A DNA stretch of 64,000 nt, from the NCBI GenBank assembly GCA_963922335.1, contig CAWUIB010000005.1:62001-126000 (forward strand), written 5' to 3'. Both the position numbers and the translations under genes were made by a program. Of this stretch, positions 50,849 through 59,165 are shown piece after piece (position 1 is the stretch's first letter; each line of letters begins with the position of its first letter). Origin of the DNA: CALBPI01 sp963922335. Lineage in GTDB: Bacteria; Pseudomonadota; Gammaproteobacteria; Steroidobacterales; Woeseiaceae. The notes beneath the pieces were generated by a model. That model did no database searches and was not told the DNA's origin. It saw only the letters and a program-made list of their open reading frames with translations.

Positions 50849-52704
50849 GTGCTCCCGCCTTTGACTCAAAGGCGTTCATCGATGGTCTGTCACATCGGCC
50901 GGGCGTCTACCGAATGTACGACTCGCAAAGTGAAGTCATCTACGTCGGCAAAGCACGCGATCTGAAGAAGCGGGTCTCGACCTATTTTAGCGGTAAGGCC
51001 AAAGACTCCAAGACGATGGCGCTGGTCGAGCGCGTAGCCCGTATGGAGGTAACGCTGACCCAGACCGAGTCCGAAGCGTTACTGCTCGAACACACGCTGA
51101 TCAAGCAGCACAGACCTCGCTTCAACATCGTATTGCGCGACGACAAGTCTTACCCATGGATTCGCGTGAGTACGGAACATGAATTCCCGCGCCTGAGTTT
51201 CTATCGGGGTCGGCGTCGGAAGAAGGGCGAATTCTTCGGACCGTATCCGAGCGCGGGTGCGGTCAAAAACACGCTGAACGAGTTACAGAAACTGTTTCGC
51301 GTGCGTCAGTGTCGTGACAGTTTTTTCGCCAACCGCAGCCGACCTTGCCTGCAGTATCAAATCAAGCGGTGCAGTGGACCGTGCGTCGGGTTGGTGAGTG
51401 AAGCGGACTACGCGCAGGATGTTAAAGACAGCATCGACTTTCTCAAGGGGCGCAATCGACAAGTCATCGATAGCCTCGTCACACGCATGGAAAACGCATC
51501 GGAATCGCTGGAGTTTGAGGCAGCGGCGCGTCTTCGTGATCAGGTGGCGCGGCTGCGCAGGATCGAGGCCGAGCAACTGGTATCGACCCGCAAGCATATT
51601 GATGCGGATATCGTGGGCCTGCATCGCAGTGGCGGCTCGACGTGTATCGCCGTCGTGTTCGTGCGCGATGGCAGGGTGCTCGGCAGTCGCGACTACCAGC
51701 CAGTCAATGCAGCGGGGAATGACGACGTCACGGTGATGGGTGGTTTTCTCGGGCAGCTCTATGTGGATCGGGAACCCCCGGACGAGGTGATCCTGCCTAT
51801 TGAATTGCCCGAGTCGGATTTGCTCGCGAAAGCGCTTGGTGAGCGTGCCGGACACAAGGTGGTGGTAAAGCACTCGGTGCGCGGCGAGCGAGCCGGGTGG
51901 CTCGCTATGGCCAGCGACAACGCGGCGCAATCGGCGAGTCTCGCGGCGGCCAGTCGTGCCGGTATCGACAAACAATTGAGTCGGCTTGCAGAGGTGTTCG
52001 ACTGGCCCGAGATGCCCATGCGGCTTGAGTGTTTCGATATCAGTCATACTGGTGGTGAAGCCACGGTCGCGTCGTGCGTGGTTTTCGGTCCGGAGGGTCC
52101 GCTCAAACAGGACTATCGCCGCTTTAACATCACATCGACTGATACGGGCGACGACTATGCCGCAATGCACGAAGCCATGACGCGGCGCTATGCGCGCGTG
52201 CGCAAGGGTGAGGTGCCTATGCCCGACGTTGTGCTAATCGATGGTGGTAAGGGTCAACTCGGTATGGCGGCTGAAGTGATGTCCGAGATGGATCTCGAGG
52301 AGATCTTACTGGTGGGTGTCGCGAAGGGCAGGGCGCGGAAGGCCGGGGCCGAGCAGCTGTTCACTGTCGACAGCAAAACGCCGATACTCCTGCCGCCCAA
52401 CGATCCGGCGCTGTTGTTGATCCAGCGCATTCGTGATGAGGCGCATCGATTTGCGATTACCGGACACCGAGGGCGTCGAGCAAAGGCCAGGAAGCAGTCC
52501 GCGCTCGAGGGTATCGAGGGGTTAGGTCCGGCTCGTCGCCGTGCCTTGCTGACACAGTTCGGTGGCCTGCAGGGGGTGCGACGTGCGAGTATCGACGACC
52601 TGGCGCGGGTGAAGGGCATCAGTCACAAGCTGGCTGAGCGAATCTACCTGCAATTTCACCAAACGATCGCGTCGGATCACGATGCCGATGGGGGCATGTC
52701 TTGA
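50845..52704 (+). CDS. uvrC: excinuclease ABC subunit C (UvrC)
   Basis: 619 residues. Makes both incisions in nucleotide excision repair. The GIY-YIG domain opens RPGVYRMYDSQSEVIYVGKARDLKKRV (in parts, about 17-44). A UVR motif for UvrB binding is at about 195-230 (LVTRMENASESLEFEAAARLRDQ). The RNase H-like endonuclease domain has the acidic residues of ECFDISHTGG and VLIDGGKGQL. A C-terminal helix-hairpin-helix pair is near 560-610. It overlaps pgsA by four bases, the same uvrC-pgsA pair known from E. coli. Confidence 0.97.
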   Translation: MSAPAFDSKAFIDGLSHRPGVYRMYDSQSEVIYVGKARDLKKRVSTYFSGKAKDSKTMALVERVARMEVTLTQTESEALLLEHTLIKQHRPRFNIVLRDDKSYPWIRVSTEHEFPRLSFYRGRRRKKGEFFGPYPSAGAVKNTLNELQKLFRVRQCRDSFFANRSRPCLQYQIKRCSGPCVGLVSEADYAQDVKDSIDFLKGRNRQVIDSLVTRMENASESLEFEAAARLRDQVARLRRIEAEQLVSTRKHIDADIVGLHRSGGSTCIAVVFVRDGRVLGSRDYQPVNAAGNDDVTVMGGFLGQLYVDREPPDEVILPIELPESDLLAKALGERAGHKVVVKHSVRGERAGWLAMASDNAAQSASLAAASRAGIDKQLSRLAEVFDWPEMPMRLECFDISHTGGEATVASCVVFGPEGPLKQDYRRFNITSTDTGDDYAAMHEAMTRRYARVRKGEVPMPDVVLIDGGKGQLGMAAEVMSEMDLEEILLVGVAKGRARKAGAEQLFTVDSKTPILLPPNDPALLLIQRIRDEAHRFAITGHRGRRAKARKQSALEGIEGLGPARRRALLTQFGGLQGVRRASIDDLARVKGISHKLAERIYLQFHQTIASDHDADGGMS

Positions 52705-53279
52705 AACTCAATTTAGCCAATTCGATCACCGCAATTCGCATACTCGCGATCCCGCTGTGCGTGTTGCTGTACCTGATGCCGTTCGGTTGGGGTGAAAATG
52801 CCGCTGCGCTGGTGTTTGCCGTCGCGGCAATCTCTGATTTTGTCGATGGCTATGTTGCTCGAAAGTTCAATCAGATGACGCCATTCGGTGCGTTCCTCGA
52901 CCCGGTGGCCGACAAGTTGATCGTCACCGTCGCGCTTGTGTTGCTCGTGTTTAATCAACAGAGCTGGATGATGACCGTGGTCGCAGTAATCATCATCGGT
53001 CGCGAAATCACGGTCTCTGCCCTGCGCGAATGGATGGCGAGCCAGCAGGCCAGTTCGCGAGTCGCGGTGTCCATGGTGGGCAAGATCAAAACGACGTTTC
53101 AGCTCATCGGGCTGTCGTTCATGCTGTGGGGGGAAGACCTCTGGGGCATGCCGATCGTGGAGATGGGATTCGCCGCGCTCCTGATCGCCTCAGCGATGAC
53201 GTTGTGGTCAATGTGGGTCTATTTGAGTGCAGCCTGGCCGGTTTTGTCCGGAGGCAACAATCCGGACCCGGCTGCTTGA
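52701..53279 (+). CDS. pgsA: CDP-diacylglycerol-glycerol-3-phosphate phosphatidyltransferase
   Basis: 192 residues from TTG 52701, overlapping the uvrC stop. Makes phosphatidylglycerol phosphate at the inner membrane. The CDP-alcohol phosphatidyltransferase motif D-G-x2-A-R-x8-G-x3-D-x3-D is intact in FVDGYVARKFNQMTPFGAF followed by LDPVADK. About six membrane helices are predicted. The stop codon overlaps the -35 element of the downstream tRNA promoter. Confidence 0.96.
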   Translation: MKLNLANSITAIRILAIPLCVLLYLMPFGWGENAAALVFAVAAISDFVDGYVARKFNQMTPFGAFLDPVADKLIVTVALVLLVFNQQSWMMTVVAVIIIGREITVSALREWMASQQASSRVAVSMVGKIKTTFQLIGLSFMLWGEDLWGMPIVEMGFAALLIASAMTLWSMWVYLSAAWPVLSGGNNPDPAA

Positions 53280-53303
53280 CAGATATCCAGCGCTGCGTAC
53301 AAT
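53276..53303 (+). promoter_or_regulatory. strong sigma-70 promoter of the tRNA cluster
   Basis: TTGACA (53276-53281), a 16-base spacer, TACAAT (53298-53303), then a GC-rich discriminator (GGCGCGCC) of the kind linked to stringent control of stable-RNA promoters. The -35 hexamer contains the TGA stop of pgsA. Confidence 0.8.
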
Positions 53304-53316
53304 GGCGCGCCTGCTT

Positions 53317-53392
53317 GCGGGAATAGCTCAGTTGGTAGAGCGCAACCTTGCCAAGGTTGAGGTCGCCAGTTCGAACCTGGTTTCCCGCTCCA
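53317..53392 (+). tRNA. tRNA-Gly (anticodon GCC)
   Basis: 76 bases with encoded CCA. Acceptor GCGGGAA pairs with TTCCCGC; the D-arm is TAGCTCAGTTGGTAGAGC; the anticodon loop TTGCCAA gives GCC; the T-loop is GTTCGAACC. First of three tRNAs behind the 53276 promoter. Confidence 0.97.
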
Positions 53393-53400
53393 GATTTCAG

Positions 53401-53430
53401 AACCCGGTCTCGATGAGGCCGGGTTTTTTT
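53401..53430 (+). terminator. rho-independent terminator after tRNA-Gly
   Basis: Stem AACCCGGTCTC / GAGGCCGGGTT (11 pairs including one G-T), loop GAT, then seven T (53424-53430). It separates tRNA-Gly from tRNA-Cys, so the latter probably has its own promoter, for example an extended -10 TGTGCTAAT at 53441-53449. Confidence 0.85.
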
Positions 53431-53470
53431 GTTCGTGGAGTGTGCTAATCTTCCGCGCCTGCATGTGCAC

Positions 53471-53544
53471 GGCTAGGTGGCAGAGTGGTTATGCAGCGGC
53501 CTGCAAAGCCGTGTACGCCGGTTCGATTCCGACCCTAGCCTCCA
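53471..53544 (+). tRNA. tRNA-Cys (anticodon GCA)
   Basis: 74 bases with encoded CCA. Acceptor GGCTAGG pairs with CCTAGCC; anticodon loop CTGCAAA between GCGGC and GCCGT gives GCA; T-loop GTTCGATTC. Seven bases separate it from tRNA-Leu. Confidence 0.96.
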
Positions 53545-53551
53545 CTCCCTC

Positions 53552-53638
53552 GCCCGGGTGGCGGAATTGGTAGACGCTGCGGACTTAAAATCCGCTGTCC
53601 GTGAGGACGTGCGGGTTCGAGTCCCGCCCTGGGCACCA
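53552..53638 (+). tRNA. tRNA-Leu (anticodon TAA)
   Basis: 87 bases with encoded CCA. Acceptor GCCCGGG pairs with CCTGGGC; anticodon loop CTTAAAA between GCGGA and TCCGC gives TAA; a long variable arm (TGTCCGTGAGGACGT) typical of class II tRNAs; T-loop GTTCGAGTC. Confidence 0.97.
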
Positions 53639-53757
53639 GTCATGCCAAGGCTTCGAGTCGTTTCTGACTTTTCTTAAGATTTGCCGTCGAACACTCATGG
53701 TGCAATGCCGCCTGAGTCTCGATACCTTGGTTTCTTGGGAAGTTGGAGCGAATCGTC

Positions 53758-54138
53758 ATGCTCAAAACGTATCGCAAACCGCTGGGCCGAGCAGCTTTTG
53801 CCGCGTTCTTGTTATTCCAGGTCTCCGGTTGCCAAACAGATCCGCCCGGCAGATACGATACTAAGCTTCACAAAGTGTTGGTCGTGTCGGGCAAGGAAGA
53901 GGCGCGATGCGTTTCTGAGCGCATCAAAGATATGTCACCGGTCGGCATCGAGCTCGGCAAAGGGCGCTCAGGAGTTTCTGCCGACGCAATGCTGCACGGC
54001 GCACGAGGCGACAAGGCCGTCTGTGAGCGTGCGCTTCAGTGCTACGGCTCTGTGACTCCCGAGGAGCAAGGTTTGTTTCTTGAGCTCTGCACTGTCAAGC
54101 GAATGAAAGAGCGTATGGTTTTGGTGTCTCACTTCTAA
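53758..54138 (+). CDS. small lipoprotein of unknown function
   Basis: 126 residues from ATG 53758, with GGAG nine bases upstream; an in-frame TTG at 53743 is weaker. The lipoprotein signal ends FQVSGC. The mature part has four more Cys (ARCVSERI, AVCERALQCYG, ELCTVKRM) and no domain I can name. It lies 119 bases after tRNA-Leu at the start of a stretch of unrelated small genes (53758-57534) between the tRNA cluster and ccm, which may be accessory. Confidence 0.65.
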   Translation: MLKTYRKPLGRAAFAAFLLFQVSGCQTDPPGRYDTKLHKVLVVSGKEEARCVSERIKDMSPVGIELGKGRSGVSADAMLHGARGDKAVCERALQCYGSVTPEEQGLFLELCTVKRMKERMVLVSHF

Positions 54139-54221
54139 TCGACCGACAGGGATCAAAACCACACCCTCAAGCCGTGTCGTTACACGTTCCGGTCTTACGA
54201 TAACTGTTGTACGCTGCTGCA

Positions 54222-54602
54222 ATGAAATACGTAACTGACTCGGCAATGGGAACCGCCTTGAATTTATTGCGTGTTCTCCTGATCACGATTCTTGTCACGA
54301 GTGCGAGTCTTGTGTACGGCGCAGAGGCTTCGGGTGCAGATCGTGCAGTGCCCATTATCAAAGTTCCGCCCAGATATCCTGATGCGCTGAAGGCTGAGGC
54401 AATCACCGGCTACGTAGACCTGCAATATGCGGTCAGTGAAAACGGCATTGCAACCGATATCGAGGTCACCTTCTCAACGGACAAACGGTTCAACGCTGCA
54501 GCAATTAAAGCGCTTGAGGGATGGCGCTTCAAACCGTCGGTCGTTGATGGCAAAACCGTCCGTACTGACGGGTACCAATTGCGCCTTGCCTTCGAGCTGT
54601 GA
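54222..54602 (+). CDS. secreted TonB C-terminal-domain protein
   Basis: 126 residues from ATG 54222. A signal peptide of about 33 residues ends LVYGAEA. The remainder is a TonB/TolA-type C-terminal domain: IIKVPPRYPDALKAEAITGYVDL (P-x-Y-P-x-x-A motif), QYAVSENGIATDIEV and IKALEGWRFKPSVVDG. There is no membrane anchor plus proline-rich spacer and no ExbB/ExbD partner nearby, so it is not a classic TonB; it is likely a periplasmic protein using the fold for binding. Confidence 0.8.
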   Translation: MKYVTDSAMGTALNLLRVLLITILVTSASLVYGAEASGADRAVPIIKVPPRYPDALKAEAITGYVDLQYAVSENGIATDIEVTFSTDKRFNAAAIKALEGWRFKPSVVDGKTVRTDGYQLRLAFEL

Positions 54603-54608
54603 GACCCG

Positions 54609-55307
54609 ATGACAGATGCTTCCAAACCGTTTGTTGAGTTCTTCGATAACGAAGAGCACGCGGCCCAGTATCCGGAAGGCCCAGCGAAGTTCATGCCAGG
54701 GTTTCGCTCTGTGCACCAAATGGCCGGCGTTTTGATTCGTGAAACTGCACCGGCGAACGCACACGTGTTGGTTCATGGTGCTGGCGGTGGTCTCGAGATC
54801 GCAGCGTTCGCAAGCGCCAATCCAGACTGGACTTTCGTGGGTGTTGATCCGGCGAGAGCAATGCTGGATCAGGCAGAGGCAAGGCTCGCAGGATTTAGCG
54901 ATCGAGTATCACTGCATCATGGCTTTGCGGAGGATGCACCACCCGGTCCATTCGACGCGGCAACCAGCCTTCTCACCTTGCATTTCCTTGACGCAGAAGA
55001 GCGATTGAAAGCGGTCTCGGAAATCGTACAGCGCCTGAAACCCGGTGCACCTTTCGTCACCGCCTATTGCAGTTTCCCTCAGACCGCAGACCAAAAAGCG
55101 CTTTGGTTGAATCGTCACGCGGCCTACACAGTGGCCTCTGGTGTCGATGCGGAAGTCGCAGAAAAGGGCCGCCAGGATATCGCCGAGCACCTCTTTGTAT
55201 TCGATCCGGAGATCGACAAACAAATCCTGGAATCGGCAGGGTTGAAAAACGTCGCTATGTTCTATTCGGCGTTTACTTGGCGCGGCTGGGTGGGGCGCGC
55301 GGGTTAG
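54609..55307 (+). CDS. class I SAM-dependent methyltransferase
   Basis: 232 residues. The Rossmann-like methyltransferase fold has motif I HVLVHGAGGGLEIAAFA, with the acidic ribose-binding residue in TFVGVDPARAMLDQAEARL, and motif IV FDAATSLLTLHFLDAEERL. The glycine loop is GAGGG where E/DxGxG is usual, a tolerated variant. Substrate unknown. It starts six bases after the TonB-like gene and is convergent with the histidine kinase gene (five bases between the stops). Confidence 0.85.
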   Translation: MTDASKPFVEFFDNEEHAAQYPEGPAKFMPGFRSVHQMAGVLIRETAPANAHVLVHGAGGGLEIAAFASANPDWTFVGVDPARAMLDQAEARLAGFSDRVSLHHGFAEDAPPGPFDAATSLLTLHFLDAEERLKAVSEIVQRLKPGAPFVTAYCSFPQTADQKALWLNRHAAYTVASGVDAEVAEKGRQDIAEHLFVFDPEIDKQILESAGLKNVAMFYSAFTWRGWVGRAG

Positions 55308-55312
55308 AGGCG

Positions 55313-56095
55313 CTAGCGGGTCCCGAGATAGACCGTCACGCAGGTACCCGAACCCGGCTTCGAGTGCATGGTGACACCGCCCTGATAAAGGCTTGCGAGG
55401 TGTTCGATGACGGCAAGGCCCAAGCCCGTGCCGCCACGACCATCGCGTGTCGTTACAAATGGTTCGAAGACACGGGGAATCGCGTTTTCCTCGATGCCGC
55501 GCCCGTTATCGGTAACCGCAAGCGACAAGTAGCTACCGGGCGGCAGTGTGCCGGTCGGGGTTAGCGCCAACGGCTCATCAATAAGGGCTTCATTCACAGT
55601 GATATCGATCGTGCCGCCGGGTTTCGTTGCCTCGGCTGCATTGCTGACCAGGTTGACGAGAATCTGCGTGATATGGGTTCGGCTTGCACTGAAATCAGGT
55701 GGTGCACCGACGGCCTGCAGTGTGAGTATCCGGTCCGACGGTATGCTCGGCTTAATCAATCGCTCAATCTGTTTTTGTAGTGCCTCGATGGATAGTGGCT
55801 GCAGAGGCGCCTCGCGGCGATCGAGTAACTTCATCGTGTCCTCGATGACATCGCGCCCATGCAGGCAAGCGTCCACTATGCGTTCGAAATCCTCTTGTTG
55901 AGGCTCTGCCGTTGGTCCGGTGAGTCTCGCCAAATCGGCGATGCTGAGAATTTGGCCAAGCGTGTTGCTCAGCTCGTGCGCGAGGCCTGCCGCCAGGAAT
56001 GCGACAGCCTGAAGGCCGCCAGCGCCGGCGACCATCGGATCAGCATTGTCCGCGGCTGTTTCTCGCCGCTCTTTGTCCGGGTCCTTCCCTGTCAC
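55313..56095 (-). CDS. soluble orphan sensor histidine kinase
   Basis: 260 residues if GTG 56095 is the start, preceded by GAGGGA at a good distance; the longer frame begins with an unsupported TTG at 56200. No membrane segment and no sensory domain beyond about 28 residues. The His box is AAGLAHELSNTLGQIL (His40), the N box LVNLVSNAAEATKPGG, the G1 box TDNGRGIEENAIPRVFEPF and G2 GTGLGLAVIEHLA. This resembles the NtrB/HisKA type. No response regulator is adjacent; the upstream FHA-protein gene is co-oriented, 131 bases away. Confidence 0.8.
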   Translation of the reverse strand: MTGKDPDKERRETAADNADPMVAGAGGLQAVAFLAAGLAHELSNTLGQILSIADLARLTGPTAEPQQEDFERIVDACLHGRDVIEDTMKLLDRREAPLQPLSIEALQKQIERLIKPSIPSDRILTLQAVGAPPDFSASRTHITQILVNLVSNAAEATKPGGTIDITVNEALIDEPLALTPTGTLPPGSYLSLAVTDNGRGIEENAIPRVFEPFVTTRDGRGGTGLGLAVIEHLASLYQGGVTMHSKPGSGTCVTVYLGTR

Positions 56096-56226
56096 GTATG
56101 GTCCCTCATTCGAACTGCAGCGCGCCCCTCCAGCGCCACGGCATTTCGCACGTCTTGAAGGTACCACAGCGAACGGCCGGCTGTCGCCAAATGCAGACAA
56201 CGCGATCCTCTGCCCTTGGGTGTTGA

Positions 56227-57534
56227 TTAACCGTTTTTGTCTTTACGGGAGGCGCCGACCGGCGTCGTGACATCAAAATCGGCGGTATCGAGCTTCTTCA
56301 GAACGCGGGTATCGGACAACTCATCCGTTGCCTCTCGTCGCTCAGCGGCGGGGTTGAGGTATTTGATGCGGTAATCGCCGATCACGATGATGTCGTTGTG
56401 CATCAAGTCGCCCTGGCGCACGAGCGTTGAGTTCACGGTCATGCCATTGGTGCTGTTGATATCGACAAGGGATGCCCCGGTTCGATGGCAGACGATGATC
56501 GCGTGGTAGCGCGATACCCATTTCGAATCGAGCACGATATCGTTGTGTTGGGCCCGACCCACAAGGACTTTGCGACGCGTTACCGGGAATCTTTCGATGA
56601 GCTTACCGTTGTGGTTAACGAGGAACTCGCCGAGTGAGCTGCCGCTGCCGGGGGTGTCGATAATTTCGCAAGCTTCGCTCTCGGGAGCTGCGACCGCGTC
56701 CGACGCGCGCAATATGGTGGTGTCGTCGATGCCTGTCGGATCCACCACTGTTTTTGCTCGGTGCTCGAGTTCTCGTTCGAGTGTCGCGAGCGTATCCGTT
56801 GATCCCAGTGTCTTCGCTGCGCGTCGCTGTTGAATCGCCGCACGCATCTCGTCGATCATTGACCCGGGCCAGCCATCTCCCAGTCGGGCCAGGTTGTTGA
56901 TGCTAGGCTCCTGCAGGGCAACGCCGGCATTCGCCAAAATGATGCGGAGAAACTCGCGCCGTTCCTCTTGCGTGTAGGGAGACATGCTCATCTGCAGGCT
57001 GATGCGTTTGCCGACTTCGCTCATACCTTCAGCGTTCACAATATGGTTCAGTGCGTCGTTGCCGGTCAGCACAATGCTGCAGGCACTTTTTCTTGCGTGC
57101 CGCAGCGCCGCCAACTGATTGATGACAGCCAACGTCTGAAGGGACGCCTTGTCGACATGTTCGAGTATGACCAGAGGGGACAGCCCAGCCTGCGCCTGAT
57201 GCTGAGCGATCAACTGTGTCATTGAGAGCAGCTCGGTCTGAGTCGCCTGCGGCAGCTCATAGCCAAACGCAGAAAGCAGATCGACGAGCAAACCAGCAAC
57301 AGTAGTCTGGGACACGTCCAATATGGCAACCGCGATCTCGCCTTTGGACGCGTTTTGCGAACGCAGCCGTTGGGCAAAGGCCTTCATGAGGGTGGTCAGG
57401 CCCGATTTTCTAGGAGCTGTTACGACAGCGAGACCGTGCTGCGTGTCGTAGACATCACACAGGGACGAGATCAACTCTTCGCGCTGAGCATCGATGTAAA
57501 GCTGATTTGTGTTGGCGGATTCCGTCGCGCCCAC
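56227..57534 (-). CDS. ExeA/AAA-like protein with C-terminal FHA domain
   Basis: 435 residues from GTG 57534, with GGGGAGAG five to seven bases upstream. N-terminal P-loop-like domain of about 15-260, similar in layout to the ExeA/GspA AAA ATPases. The expected Walker A reads TAPRKSGLTTLMKAF, lacking the Lys before Thr. The Walker B position reads LVILEHVDKA instead of hhhDE. A middle region contains TQEERREFLRIILANAG and GWPGSMIDEMR. The C-terminal FHA domain (about 320-395) is complete, with VGRAQHNDIVLDSKWVSRYHA and DINSTNGMTVN, so it should bind phospho-threonine. Hydrolysis is doubtful. Confidence 0.8.
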   Translation of the reverse strand: MGATESANTNQLYIDAQREELISSLCDVYDTQHGLAVVTAPRKSGLTTLMKAFAQRLRSQNASKGEIAVAILDVSQTTVAGLLVDLLSAFGYELPQATQTELLSMTQLIAQHQAQAGLSPLVILEHVDKASLQTLAVINQLAALRHARKSACSIVLTGNDALNHIVNAEGMSEVGKRISLQMSMSPYTQEERREFLRIILANAGVALQEPSINNLARLGDGWPGSMIDEMRAAIQQRRAAKTLGSTDTLATLERELEHRAKTVVDPTGIDDTTILRASDAVAAPESEACEIIDTPGSGSSLGEFLVNHNGKLIERFPVTRRKVLVGRAQHNDIVLDSKWVSRYHAIIVCHRTGASLVDINSTNGMTVNSTLVRQGDLMHNDIIVIGDYRIKYLNPAAERREATDELSDTRVLKKLDTADFDVTTPVGASRKDKNG

Positions 57535-57807
57535 AGTGGCTCTCCCCGATTTATCGCCAGCGCTCGCGGAATGCGACGCCGGTCACAGTTTTGCCCGAGT
57601 CTATAGAACGTAATTTGCGAATGGAAACTCAGGTTTTCCGGACGCTGTTGCGAGTGGCGGAAAACTCCCACATTAGGGCTTAAATCGGCAAAATAGTGAC
57701 TGGAATTTGCGACAAAGTGCCTGAATTTGTCAGGGCAACTCATTGTTGTAACGGGTATACTTCATAAACTCCCGAGTAACTCACTTTTTGTACTGCCAGG
57801 ACACTCT

Positions 57808-58434
57808 GTGACGCGGTTTTCTTTCGAGGTGCGCGATGTGTCCGTCCAGAGGGGCGGACGAACACTGCTCACCGACTTCCAGCTTATGGTTAATCCGGGT
57901 GAAGTCGTTCACCTGGTTGGACCGAATGGCTGTGGCAAGACCAGCCTAATGCGGGTCATGGCGGGCCTGGTGGCACCGTCGGCGGGCACGATTCTTTGGT
58001 GCGATGAGCCCTTACCCTTGGCGTCTACGGTGTTCCACCAGAATATGGCTTGGCTAGGGCATCACGCCGGACTGAAAGCCGACCTGACGCTGCGGGAAAA
58101 CATCGAGTTCGATAATGCCTTGCGTCGGTCGCATCCTAAAGCGCGTCTGGATGAGGTGCTAAATGGACTCGGGGTATCGCACCGGGCAGATGTTCCTGCG
58201 CGGGGTCTGTCAGCGGGCCAGCGTCGTCGTCTCGCACTGGCACGAGTGCTTTTGTCCGATGCGCGATTGTGGCTGCTGGATGAGCCATTCACGAATCTCG
58301 ATAGCGATGGACAGGCGTATGTCCGGGATTTGATCGCACAACACGCCATGGCCGGTGGCAGCTGCGTGTTCGCGGCGCATCAAGATATTGCCATCGACGA
58401 TGTTGAGCTTCGTCGACTGGAGTGGGCGGCATGA
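57808..58434 (+). CDS. ccmA: heme exporter ATP-binding protein CcmA
   Basis: 208 residues from GTG 57808, six bases after AGGA; the longer frame to 57727 has no homologous sequence. CcmA with CcmB, C and D releases the CcmE-heme intermediate in System I cytochrome c maturation. Walker A GPNGCGKTSL, signature RGLSAGQRRRLALARVLL, Walker B LWLLDEPFTNLD, and the switch His in VFAAHQD. The stop overlaps ccmB. Confidence 0.95.
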   Translation: MTRFSFEVRDVSVQRGGRTLLTDFQLMVNPGEVVHLVGPNGCGKTSLMRVMAGLVAPSAGTILWCDEPLPLASTVFHQNMAWLGHHAGLKADLTLRENIEFDNALRRSHPKARLDEVLNGLGVSHRADVPARGLSAGQRRRLALARVLLSDARLWLLDEPFTNLDSDGQAYVRDLIAQHAMAGGSCVFAAHQDIAIDDVELRRLEWAA

Positions 58435-59150
58435 AAGGCGCACCACGACTGCTTGAGCAGGCTGCTGAGCCAATCCTTCGACCTGTCGACACGTTCCGCA
58501 CGGTTCTGGGACGTGAGCTGACCTTGGCTTACCGTCGACCGGCGGACTTCCTGAACCCCTTGTTTTTCTTTTTGGTGGTCACCAGTTTGTTCCCAGTGGC
58601 GATTAGTCCGCTCAAGGAAACGCTGATGCTAATCGGGCCGGGCGTTTTATGGATCGCTGTGCTGCTTTCTGCGCTACTGCCGCTGAGCACACACTATGGT
58701 CAGGACTTCGACGATGGGACTCTTGAGCAGTACCTCCTGTCAGGGCAATCTTTGGTGGCGATTTGCATCGCTAAAACTGTGGCCCTGTGGTTGGTTGCCG
58801 GCTTGCCACTTGTGCTAGCGTCTCTAGTTGTAGCAAGCAGTTACGGGCTCGGCCCGACGGTGTTCGGCACATTGTCCATTACACTGGCCGCGGGTAGTTA
58901 CGCTTTGTGTGCTTTGGGTGCCGTGGCAGCCGCGTTGACAGTAGGGATGCAACGGGCGAGTGCTTTAATTGCGTTGTTGGTGCTGCCGCTCATGGTGCCG
59001 GTGCTAATTTTCGGTACTCAGGCGGTCAGTCTGGAAGCAACCAATATGGTTTCGAAGGGTCCTATGTATCTGGCGCTCGCGGTCACTGTACTCGCAGCTA
59101 CGCTATGTCCGTTTGCCACGGCTGCGGCACTGCGAATCAGCATGGAATAG
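58431..59150 (+). CDS. ccmB: heme exporter membrane protein CcmB
   Basis: 239 residues from ATG 58431 overlapping the ccmA stop. Six predicted membrane helices: NPLFFFLVVTSLFPVAISP, GPGVLWIAVLLSALLPL and others to the C-terminus. It contains the conserved FDDGTLEQYLLS segment. Membrane partner of CcmA in the ABC complex that releases holo-CcmE. Confidence 0.94.
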   Translation: MKGAPRLLEQAAEPILRPVDTFRTVLGRELTLAYRRPADFLNPLFFFLVVTSLFPVAISPLKETLMLIGPGVLWIAVLLSALLPLSTHYGQDFDDGTLEQYLLSGQSLVAICIAKTVALWLVAGLPLVLASLVVASSYGLGPTVFGTLSITLAAGSYALCALGAVAAALTVGMQRASALIALLVLPLMVPVLIFGTQAVSLEATNMVSKGPMYLALAVTVLAATLCPFATAAALRISME

Positions 59151-59165
59151 TTGGAACAGAGATTT

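Noticed and set aside
53639..53757. att site or integrase remnant after tRNA-Leu
   Set aside because: I found no repeat of the tRNA 3' end downstream and no recombinase gene.
57756..57761. TATACT as a -10 box for ccmA
   Set aside because: No acceptable -35 element is found at 15-19 bases upstream, so it is not listed as a promoter.
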